From positions 1 through 39,012 of the IMG/VR virus record IMGVR_UViG_3300017989_000218: a stretch of 39,012 nucleotides of DNA, one strand, 5' to 3'. The position numbers were made by a program, and so were the translations under genes. Below, one piece after another: positions 29,889 to 36,759 of the stretch. Numbering within the stretch: the first letter of the stretch is position 1; each line of letters begins with the position of its first letter. Below the pieces are notes generated by a model. It made no database searches. It saw only the letters and a list, made by a program, of their open reading frames with translations, and was not told where the DNA came from. The DNA comes from a virus.

Positions 29889-30650
29889 ATGGATCTACAC
29901 GAAGGTCAAACAATGAGTGAAGCTTTTCCGTTTATTTCTGCCGGAACAGCACATACTTTCACTTTCAATTTCCAGCCAGATAAGGTTGTTTTCACTAACC
30001 TAACACAGTGGACTAGCACAGCCGGTGGACTTCCTGTATCTGTATACTACAGAGGGTTAACTACAGCTGCTCATGCATTCCAAATGCAAGTAATTGATTC
30101 AAATGCAGCACAGTCCTTCAACTTTGTTGATCTTGCTACTAATGGTTTCACAAATGCTGATACCTCCGGTGGCGTTGCAACAAGAAAATGTACTATCTCC
30201 GCTATTACACAGGCCGATCCTTGTAATATCACTCATAGTGCGTTTACGTTCCAAGATGACCAAATTATCCGCATAAGCGACCTAGGCAGCTCAATGCCAA
30301 CGGCTCGTGGTATGGACGAATTGGACTCCAAGCGGTTTAAGGTCAAGGTTGTAGACTCAACTCATATCACGCTAAAAGACCCTATAAGCGGCGAAGATAT
30401 TGACTCTACCGCTTATACAGCTTATGTGTCTGGTGGTAATATCACGCTAGAAACTAACGTGTTGCAGTTGAACAACCCACAAGTGGGCGACTATGCTACA
30501 ACTCCTTATGTTTCTAACCCTTACGAATATGCTCCTGTAGTCTATAAATTGACTGCTGGAACTAGTGTAATGGGTTCTAATGACGACCAGTTCATAATAG
30601 AAGCCTTTAAGTACGGTCAGTGGACTGATCTTGGAGACCTTTTAACATAA
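29889..30650 (+). CDS. Head-associated structural protein (decoration-like)
   Basis: 253 residues; AAGAAGGAGG precedes the ATG at 29889 (an ATG at 29913 is also possible). Beta-rich (HTFTFNFQPDKVVFTNL, YRGLTTAAHAFQMQVI, STHITLKDPISGEDI) without enzyme motifs. Position directly after the capsid gene suggests a decoration or head-completion protein. The next gene of the module follows only after an HNH insertion. Confidence 0.65.
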   Translation: MDLHEGQTMSEAFPFISAGTAHTFTFNFQPDKVVFTNLTQWTSTAGGLPVSVYYRGLTTAAHAFQMQVIDSNAAQSFNFVDLATNGFTNADTSGGVATRKCTISAITQADPCNITHSAFTFQDDQIIRISDLGSSMPTARGMDELDSKRFKVKVVDSTHITLKDPISGEDIDSTAYTAYVSGGNITLETNVLQLNNPQVGDYATTPYVSNPYEYAPVVYKLTAGTSVMGSNDDQFIIEAFKYGQWTDLGDLLT

Positions 30651-30665
30651 TTAGCAAAATCACTG

Positions 30666-30688
30666 ATTTAGGAATATTTTGCCTAAAT
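30666..30688 (+). promoter_or_regulatory. Hairpin after the 29889-30650 gene
   Basis: ATTTAGG (30666-30672) and CCTAAAT (30682-30688) form a perfect 7-base-pair stem with a 9-base loop. No T-run follows. Confidence 0.4.
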
Positions 30689-30704
30689 TAGAGATCTTCT
30701 ATAA

Positions 30705-30732
30705 GCTAGCCTTCTTTAATTAGGAGGCTAGC
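30705..30732 (+). promoter_or_regulatory. Stem-loop covering the HNH ribosome binding site
   Basis: GCTAGCCT (30705-30712) and AGGCTAGC (30725-30732) form a perfect 8-base-pair stem. The Shine-Dalgarno AGGAGG (30722-30727) is partly inside the 3' arm, one base before the ATG at 30734, so the stem would restrict initiation. Confidence 0.6.
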
Positions 30733-30733
30733 G

Positions 30734-31459
30734 ATGAAAAAGTGTAGTAAATGCAAAGTTGAAAAAGAACTAAGTGAATTTTATAAGTGCCAAGTATCAA
30801 AAGATGGTTATAGATCATTATGTAAGCAATGTAGGAATGAAACTCAAAAGAAATGGAATTCTGAGAATAAAGATAAGATAAATTCAGCAAAAAAAAGATA
30901 TTATAAAAAAAATAAAGACGAAATTTTAGTTAAATCAAAGGAATTAAAGAAAGCGAAAGGAGAAAAATATCTTGCTCAGCAAAGGGAATATGCTAAAAAA
31001 AGATACCACGACAACTTAGAAAGAGAGCGACAGCGATGCCGAAATTGGAGAGAAGCAAACCCTGAAAAGTATAAGGAAAGCAATAGGAAAAGTTGTAAGA
31101 AAAGATATGAGAATAATAAAGATTTTTATAAGAAATACGGCAAGTGGTATAGGACGACTTTTAAAGAAAAAAAAGAGAAATCTGATAAAGTCTGGAGGGA
31201 AAATAATCCAGACAAGGTAAAAAAATATAGTAGAATTGCTGCTAAAAGAGCAAGAAATAAACATCCAGAAAAAGTAAAAGCAAGATTGTTAGTAGATTAT
31301 GCAATAAAGAAAGACTTCCTAATACGACCAACCGAATGCTCAAAATGCGGTAAAGAAGGTCGAATAGAAGGCCACCACGAGGATTACAGTAAACCCCTAG
31401 AGGTAACATGGCTTTGTAAGAAATGCCATGTTGAACTTCACAAACAAACAAGAGGATAG
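30734..31459 (+). CDS. HNH homing endonuclease in the head-tail operon
   Basis: 241 residues. It opens with a zinc knuckle (CSKCKVEKELSEF, CKQCRNE) almost like the 9151 endonuclease. A very long lysine-rich helical middle (about 35-185) follows, then the nuclease core CSKCGKEGRIEGHHEDYSKP...CKKCHVELHKQ (about 198-237) with paired Cys and HH. The low-complexity Lys/Asn composition differs from the neighbouring structural genes and suggests recent arrival. It lies between two structural genes and stops one base before the next start region. Expression appears held down by a stem-loop over its ribosome binding site. Confidence 0.85.
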   Translation: MKKCSKCKVEKELSEFYKCQVSKDGYRSLCKQCRNETQKKWNSENKDKINSAKKRYYKKNKDEILVKSKELKKAKGEKYLAQQREYAKKRYHDNLERERQRCRNWREANPEKYKESNRKSCKKRYENNKDFYKKYGKWYRTTFKEKKEKSDKVWRENNPDKVKKYSRIAAKRARNKHPEKVKARLLVDYAIKKDFLIRPTECSKCGKEGRIEGHHEDYSKPLEVTWLCKKCHVELHKQTRG

Positions 31460-31460
31460 G

Positions 31461-31889
31461 ATGCCAAAAGCAGAGAAAGAAGAAGTAAAGAAAGAAGAAT
31501 TACCGATAGAAGAAATGCCGTTGAACTCATTGAGAGATTATAGATTACATAATGAGAGAGCGAGACGGATAAATAAGAAACACCGTAAACTCATTCACCC
31601 TATATTACAATGTCCTGTTGAACTACACCCAACACAACGAATTGTTTTTAATAGAAATGACCAGCCGGAAAATTCTCTTCCTGTTTATGTGAGCAATCAC
31701 CTTATCGAGTTTAAGAAGACTTTGTATCCAGGTCAGGTTTACGATTTACCAGAATGCGTACTACATCACCTATCTACTAGGGGTTATCCTGTATGGGCTT
31801 GGGTAGACGGTAAAGACGGAGCTAGAGAAACAAAAATCGTGAGTAAAACACCTAGATTTGCTTTAAGAACCGTTTATAGCGAGGTTTAA
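31461..31889 (+). CDS. Conserved late structural protein
   Basis: 142 residues from the ATG at 31461 (AGAGGATAGG before it); an in-frame ATG at 31428 lies within the HNH gene and is rejected. After a charged N-terminus the core is beta-rich: LPVYVSNHLIEFKKTLYPGQVYDLPECVLHHLSTRG, a pattern I have seen after coat genes of N4-gp56 phages (shown here split for length: VYVSNHLIEFKKTL, PGQVYDLPE). Probably a head or connector component. Confidence 0.65.
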   Translation: MPKAEKEEVKKEELPIEEMPLNSLRDYRLHNERARRINKKHRKLIHPILQCPVELHPTQRIVFNRNDQPENSLPVYVSNHLIEFKKTLYPGQVYDLPECVLHHLSTRGYPVWAWVDGKDGARETKIVSKTPRFALRTVYSEV

Positions 31890-31890
31890 A

Positions 31891-32589
31891 ATGGCTCAGG
31901 GGTCAAGATTAGTTTCGGACGTATTAAGTATTATGCGTAAAGCACTTATGAGGCGAAACACAAACAATACCGATACGAATGATGATATGTTGCTATCATA
32001 TTTAAATGATTTCATAAGCTTAAAAGCTCCTAATGATGTTCGTATGGTGGAAGATTTTGCCACCTTGTCTTTTACCATAGATGATACAACTACCGATGGT
32101 GTTTATACCTTCAATGATGTAGGTGCAACATCTGATTTTATGACGATATCAAACGAAGCTTACATATCAATTCTTGATCCCGTTGGTGAATCTTATTCAT
32201 GGCAAGACCTTACTATTTATCGAGATCCCGGAGAGTTCTTTTCTTACTGGGGAATAAATAACGAAGACGTGATAACAACCGGGTTTCCTTCGGAGATGTT
32301 ATTTTATGGAAACGAAATGACATTTAGAACAATCCCTGATGATTCTTACATAGTGAAGATTTACGGGTATAAGAAACGGAATGATTTTTCCGATACTTCT
32401 GAAGAAATACCTTACGATTATTGGCTTAGATATTTGGCTTATGGTTCAGCTTTAGATTATGCGAGAGATTATAATTATTCAGCCGACAAATTAGGTATGT
32501 TAGAAAAAATATTTAGAAGTGAAAAAAATAATATAATGTTTAATATCCATAATAACGTGAAAATGTCACGTGGTAAACCCAGCTTTTAA
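31891..32589 (+). CDS. Head-tail adaptor-like protein
   Basis: 232 residues, starting two bases after the previous stop. An N-terminal helix bundle (VSDVLSIMRKALMRRNTN, LLSYLNDFISLK) is followed by a beta region (WQDLTIYRDPGEFFSYWG, MTFRTIPDDSYIVKIYGYKK) and a C-terminal helical part (DYWLRYLAYGSALDYARDY). This organisation fits connector/adaptor proteins encoded between the capsid and tail genes of podoviruses (P22 gp4-like position). Assignment rests on position and fold impression. Confidence 0.65.
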   Translation: MAQGSRLVSDVLSIMRKALMRRNTNNTDTNDDMLLSYLNDFISLKAPNDVRMVEDFATLSFTIDDTTTDGVYTFNDVGATSDFMTISNEAYISILDPVGESYSWQDLTIYRDPGEFFSYWGINNEDVITTGFPSEMLFYGNEMTFRTIPDDSYIVKIYGYKKRNDFSDTSEEIPYDYWLRYLAYGSALDYARDYNYSADKLGMLEKIFRSEKNNIMFNIHNNVKMSRGKPSF

Positions 32590-32601
32590 GGAGATTAAAA
32601 T

Positions 32602-33243
32602 ATGTGTCCATGGAACTCAGTATATCCAGACGGCTCTAAAAGCGTAAAGCAGAATGAAACACCAGGACTTGAAAACACAGCCTATATTGAAACAACTATG
32701 GGTAATACAGCGAATGACACAACTAATACTAATGTGATTAGAGATCATTACTGGAATGTCGGGGTTAATTTAGATGGTCGGCATCGTTTTATTAATCTCC
32801 CCGCCTACACGATAGCCGGCTCTCCGACAGACCCAGTAATAGGAGCTAGTATGGGTGGTGTATTGTACGTTAGAGAAGACAAAACTACAGGCACAGCGAA
32901 TGAAGTATACTTTCGTAATGCCGTAGGAGTGAAGAAACTTTCTAATCCTTTTGAGATGGTAGCAGCCGGATACATCACAGACATAACTGGGACTCCAACA
33001 TTAACGAATACTTATAACATAGCTTCTTGCACGAATGTAGCAACTGGACAATGGAAAATTACGTTTAGCACTGCTTTAGCTAGTGTAAACTATATTATAA
33101 CTGGTTCAATGGGAGATACTTCAGGTAGAAGCTGGATTGTTCCTAAAGCCACCAAGTTAGTAGGTTCTTTTGTTATTGATGTAGAAAATAATAATGGTAA
33201 TGCTGCTGACCCAATAGAATTTAATTTTGTAGTGTATGCCTAA
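32602..33243 (+). CDS. Tail structural protein
   Basis: 213 residues; AAGGAG precedes the ATG. Beta-rich with aromatic and Thr/Asn-rich strands (NVGVNLDGRHRFINLP, GASMGGVLYVREDKTTG) and a C-terminal half resembling a short tail-needle or fibre tip (ITFSTALASVNYIITGSMGD, SFVIDVENNNG, FNFVVYA). Similar C-termini occur in phage tail tip proteins. The stop overlaps the following ATG (TAATG). Confidence 0.6.
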   Translation: MCPWNSVYPDGSKSVKQNETPGLENTAYIETTMGNTANDTTNTNVIRDHYWNVGVNLDGRHRFINLPAYTIAGSPTDPVIGASMGGVLYVREDKTTGTANEVYFRNAVGVKKLSNPFEMVAAGYITDITGTPTLTNTYNIASCTNVATGQWKITFSTALASVNYIITGSMGDTSGRSWIVPKATKLVGSFVIDVENNNGNAADPIEFNFVVYA

Positions 33244-35147
33244 TGGATGTTTACGAAATAACAGATTATAAAACTGGTGAAAGCGAAAAAGGGGTAAATT
33301 ACTTACAACCAAGTGATACCTTTCAAAAGCTTGAAGACGGTTTTATTTACAGACAGGTTCTACAGTCTCGCAAAGGGATAGGGTATTATTGCCCTCGCCT
33401 TGCAGGAGGCACTAGGATAACAGGCATTTTTGACTTTAGAAAGCCTGATGGAACTTTTGAACTTTTAGCAACGGATAAGAATTATTTATATAGGTACAAC
33501 GAAACTACAAATGTTTTCGATCAAATTTCTTTCGCTGGCTCAATGGCCGGTTATGCTGGATTTAACATTCTTGATAATGAGGATTATATATCCGGTGTAG
33601 GATACGCTACAAAAACAAATACAGCTCGATTTGTTTTCAGTAGCAGCGGAATCCAAACAAATGCATCCGGTTCCGCTGTTTTTTTCTATAATGGCACTGA
33701 TGTAAGAGATTTCACTAATGTAGCAGACAACGCAGACTACGCACAACCTCTTGACGGTAAACTTGTTAGAGCTAAACACATTTTTTACTTTAACGAGAGG
33801 ATTAATTTTGTTGTTCCTTCAATCGTTACGGCTCGCAATCAGGGAGTTCTATATTCAGGTATCAAAGATTCGGCTGGGAATGGAGAAAAGTTTAATGTTT
33901 CCGGTTCAGGTCTTCTTCAGTTTAGTACATATGAAAGCATTAAGGGAGCTTCAATCTTGGGGCAGGACTTGCTTATCAATCTGGAGAAATCTGCAAAGGT
34001 TTTGGAAATCACCGCAGATGTATTTAATCCTTACCGAATACGAAATATTCCTTCTGTTCTTGGCAGCGATGCTTCTTTTTCTTCAGTGGCGTGGAATAAT
34101 ATAGTAAACTCAGTCGGTAAGACAGGGATTCTTCAAACGGATGCTAGGAGTAGCTTGCGTGTTGATAATAAGCTACCTAACTTTGCAGCCGAGCGTATAG
34201 ACCAGCAATATTTTGAATTAACCTATGGTGGATTTGATAGAGCAAATGGGCAATTCCTGTGGTCATATAAGGAAGATAATTTAAGTTCTGATGATACACA
34301 AGATAGGGTTTTAGTCCGCAACTATGAAGAAGACTCATGGTCTGTATATAAAATGAGACTTACATGTTTTGGGGCTACAGAAGCCGGACAAAGCCTTGCA
34401 TGGAATCAAATAGAAGCTGCTAGTGGTAATCCTTCATGGGATAGATGGGATACCACGGAAGAAAGTTGGAAAACAATAGGACTTGGGAAGTACGTAAGCA
34501 AAACCTTAGCTGGTGATGACCTTGGTTTTATTTACCAATTAAATTCCGATGCTGATGATAATCTTACTTCTATTTCAGCTATAAGCCAAGCTTCTCAAGC
34601 CGTTTGCACGGTTGGAGCATCTTCTTTTCTAGAAGGAGATTCTGTAATAGTAGAAAACGTAACAGGTATGACAGAAATAAATAATTTTGATCCTAGCGAC
34701 TCCGATCAGACAGACATTGTGCCTTATACTGTAGTCTCCGCAACACCTACAAGCGTTACGTTAAACGTTGATTCTTCGCTATTTACAGCTTATACAAGTG
34801 GAGGAAAGCTTTCAAAGCTTATTGAATTTTATGGTGAAACCATTCCTTTTAATCCATATATAAAACAAGGTAAGAAGATTTTTATCTCTCATGTAGAGTT
34901 CCTTGTTCCTACTGACATCGGATACTTTAAGGTCGATTTATATGAGAACGAAGAAAACACTCCAATAATAAGAGACTTTTTACTTAAACCGTCTTCTACG
35001 TTAAGAAAAACCGAATGGCTATCAATGGTAGTGAATAATGAAGCTGAGTTTATGAGATTTGCCATAAAGCATGTAAATCCTGGAAGCATTTTCAAGCAAA
35101 CGAGCATGAGAATTTACGCAGAAGCTGGAGGAGATATCAATGGCTAA
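33243..35147 (+). CDS. P22 gp10-like tail hub / DNA stabilisation protein
   Basis: 634 residues. Long beta-rich chain with blade-like repeats (GTRITGIFDFRKPDGTFELL, NYLYRYNETTNVFDQIS, KVLEITADVFNPYRIRNIPS), compatible with the propeller-type tail hub of P22 gp10. A VTGMTEINN turn near residue 480 is common in such tail proteins. The C-terminal end (LRKTEWLSMVVNNEAEFMRF) is alpha/beta. It likely closes the head and holds the genome in place. Weak primary sequence evidence; size and position match. Confidence 0.7.
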   Translation: MDVYEITDYKTGESEKGVNYLQPSDTFQKLEDGFIYRQVLQSRKGIGYYCPRLAGGTRITGIFDFRKPDGTFELLATDKNYLYRYNETTNVFDQISFAGSMAGYAGFNILDNEDYISGVGYATKTNTARFVFSSSGIQTNASGSAVFFYNGTDVRDFTNVADNADYAQPLDGKLVRAKHIFYFNERINFVVPSIVTARNQGVLYSGIKDSAGNGEKFNVSGSGLLQFSTYESIKGASILGQDLLINLEKSAKVLEITADVFNPYRIRNIPSVLGSDASFSSVAWNNIVNSVGKTGILQTDARSSLRVDNKLPNFAAERIDQQYFELTYGGFDRANGQFLWSYKEDNLSSDDTQDRVLVRNYEEDSWSVYKMRLTCFGATEAGQSLAWNQIEAASGNPSWDRWDTTEESWKTIGLGKYVSKTLAGDDLGFIYQLNSDADDNLTSISAISQASQAVCTVGASSFLEGDSVIVENVTGMTEINNFDPSDSDQTDIVPYTVVSATPTSVTLNVDSSLFTAYTSGGKLSKLIEFYGETIPFNPYIKQGKKIFISHVEFLVPTDIGYFKVDLYENEENTPIIRDFLLKPSSTLRKTEWLSMVVNNEAEFMRFAIKHVNPGSIFKQTSMRIYAEAGGDING

Positions 35148-35406
35148 ACTACCTACAAGTTTTAATGTTGGTGATAGAGATAATTTAACAGTGAATAGAC
35201 TTTTAGATATCATCGAAAGAATGTACACCGATATAGCTGATGCAGTGAATAAAAAACCTGATGTATATGAAAGGGCTTCTGACGGTTTAGCAACGGACGT
35301 TCAATTGTCCAATGGCTCAGTGAATATTAATACAACAACAAACAAGATAGAGATGTTAGCTTCGCATAATACGCCAACATCAGTGTCTTGGATAACGCTA
35401 GGTTAA
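35140..35406 (+). CDS. Small late protein
   Basis: 88 residues; AGGAG precedes the ATG, which overlaps the upstream gene by eight bases. A helical front (NLTVNRLLDIIERMYTDIAD) leads to a Thr/Asn/Ser-rich beta tail (LSNGSVNINTTTNKIEML). Probably a minor virion protein. No family recognised. Confidence 0.6.
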   Translation: MAKLPTSFNVGDRDNLTVNRLLDIIERMYTDIADAVNKKPDVYERASDGLATDVQLSNGSVNINTTTNKIEMLASHNTPTSVSWITLG

Positions 35407-35409
35407 ATC

Positions 35410-36042
35410 ATGGTTATTGATCCCGTAACATTATCAGCTATAATAGCAGCAGCTTCCGCAGCCGTAAAAGGTGGAGTTTCATATATGGGAGCTAAAAAAG
35501 AACGTAAGGAGCAAGAAAAACTTCGCAGACCTTACGAACAAGCACAGCAAAGAAAAGAAAACTTAATTAGCGAGCTTTTATCTTCCATAGAAGGTGAAGG
35601 GAAATATAGTAGGTTTTTCCAAGATGATCCCGAAACTTTCCAAAAATCTGTAGTAGACCCATTGAAGGGAACATTTCAAAGAGAGATAGCACCTCAAATA
35701 CAGCAAGCTTCTATTGCATCAGGGCAACAAAGAAGCTCTTCTATGGAAGACCAGCTTACTAGGGCAGGGGTTAGCTTAGATGAGATGATTAATAAAGCTT
35801 ACATGGATTTCCAAGGACGTGGCCAGCAAAGGGCTGCATCAACTTTAAGTGGTATAATAGGTGGAGCAGCACCAGAACCTTTAAAACCAATGACACAGCC
35901 AGGACAAGAGTTATTAGGCTCAGCTTCCGGATTCCTAGAGAGTGATGCGTTTGCCGATTGGCTTGGTTCTTTTGGTAAACAAGCAGATACAAAGACAACA
36001 GAAGATAAAACAGAAGAAACACGCCCAGGGTATGTAAAATAA
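35410..36042 (+). CDS. Internal virion / ejection-like protein
   Basis: 210 residues. A hydrophobic Ala-rich N-terminus (LSAIIAAASAAVKGGVSYMG) resembles the membrane-active ends of ejected proteins. A Gln/Glu-rich helical middle (EQAQQRKENLISELLSSIEG, QQASIASGQQRSSSMEDQL) and a Gly/Ala segment (LSGIIGGAAPEPLK) follow. Its place among tail-end genes fits P22 gp7/gp16-like cargo. Binding site for ribosomes is weak. Confidence 0.6.
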   Translation: MVIDPVTLSAIIAAASAAVKGGVSYMGAKKERKEQEKLRRPYEQAQQRKENLISELLSSIEGEGKYSRFFQDDPETFQKSVVDPLKGTFQREIAPQIQQASIASGQQRSSSMEDQLTRAGVSLDEMINKAYMDFQGRGQQRAASTLSGIIGGAAPEPLKPMTQPGQELLGSASGFLESDAFADWLGSFGKQADTKTTEDKTEETRPGYVK

Positions 36043-36054
36043 GAAGGTACAATT

Positions 36055-36759
36055 ATGAGTTTTGGATTTCAGCAAGCATCAGAACGTGCAAGAAAAACAA
36101 GTGATAAGATTTCTGGAGCTTTTAAAGAAGTACAGCAAAAGCAAACAATTGATGATATCATCTCTAGTGCTTTGGATTCTGATAACCCACAAGCTGTACA
36201 GGCTTCTATAGGAAAGATTCTTTCTAGTGTTTCACCGGAACGTCAACCAGCAGCGATTAAGTATTTAGAATCTGTAGCAGAAAGAAAAGTGCAAGAACAA
36301 GCTGCAACAAGAGAAAGGAGTGCTTTAGAAAAGGCTGGTATAGATCCTAATTTACCTCGTGACATCCAAAAAGAAGCTTTTAAAGCAAAATTGCAAAAAG
36401 AAGAAGGTAAACAGCTTAAGTTAAATGAAGAACTTAATCAGCAAAAATCACGAACTAAATCAAAAGTAGATGATATTATTAGACCTTATGGAATGATAGA
36501 TCCTTTTACACGGATGATTACTTGGAATAAAGATGTAGGTGAAAAAGAAAGATCCAAAATAAATAAAAAGATAGAAGCAGAAAGGAAAAAATCTTTTTCA
36601 GTGCAAAAAAATCTATACAAAAGATACGGTCAACCAGTACCTGAAGATTTGGAAGAAACTTTAGAAGAAGAAAGCTCTTTAGGCACTGAAGATACTGAGC
36701 GTTCAGCAAAAGTTGATGAAGCTGTAAATCTTCTTAAACAACTAATGGGTAATCAATGA
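36055..36759 (+). CDS. Coiled-coil internal virion protein
   Basis: 234 residues after AAGAAGG. Charged and helical through most of its length (FQQASERARKTSDKISGAFK, QKEEGKQLKLNEELNQQKS, KEKERSKINKKIEAERKKSF), without membrane segments. Together with its neighbours it forms a run of likely DNA-associated or ejected proteins. The stop overlaps the next start (ATGA). Confidence 0.6.
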   Translation: MSFGFQQASERARKTSDKISGAFKEVQQKQTIDDIISSALDSDNPQAVQASIGKILSSVSPERQPAAIKYLESVAERKVQEQAATRERSALEKAGIDPNLPRDIQKEAFKAKLQKEEGKQLKLNEELNQQKSRTKSKVDDIIRPYGMIDPFTRMITWNKDVGEKERSKINKKIEAERKKSFSVQKNLYKRYGQPVPEDLEETLEEESSLGTEDTERSAKVDEAVNLLKQLMGNQ

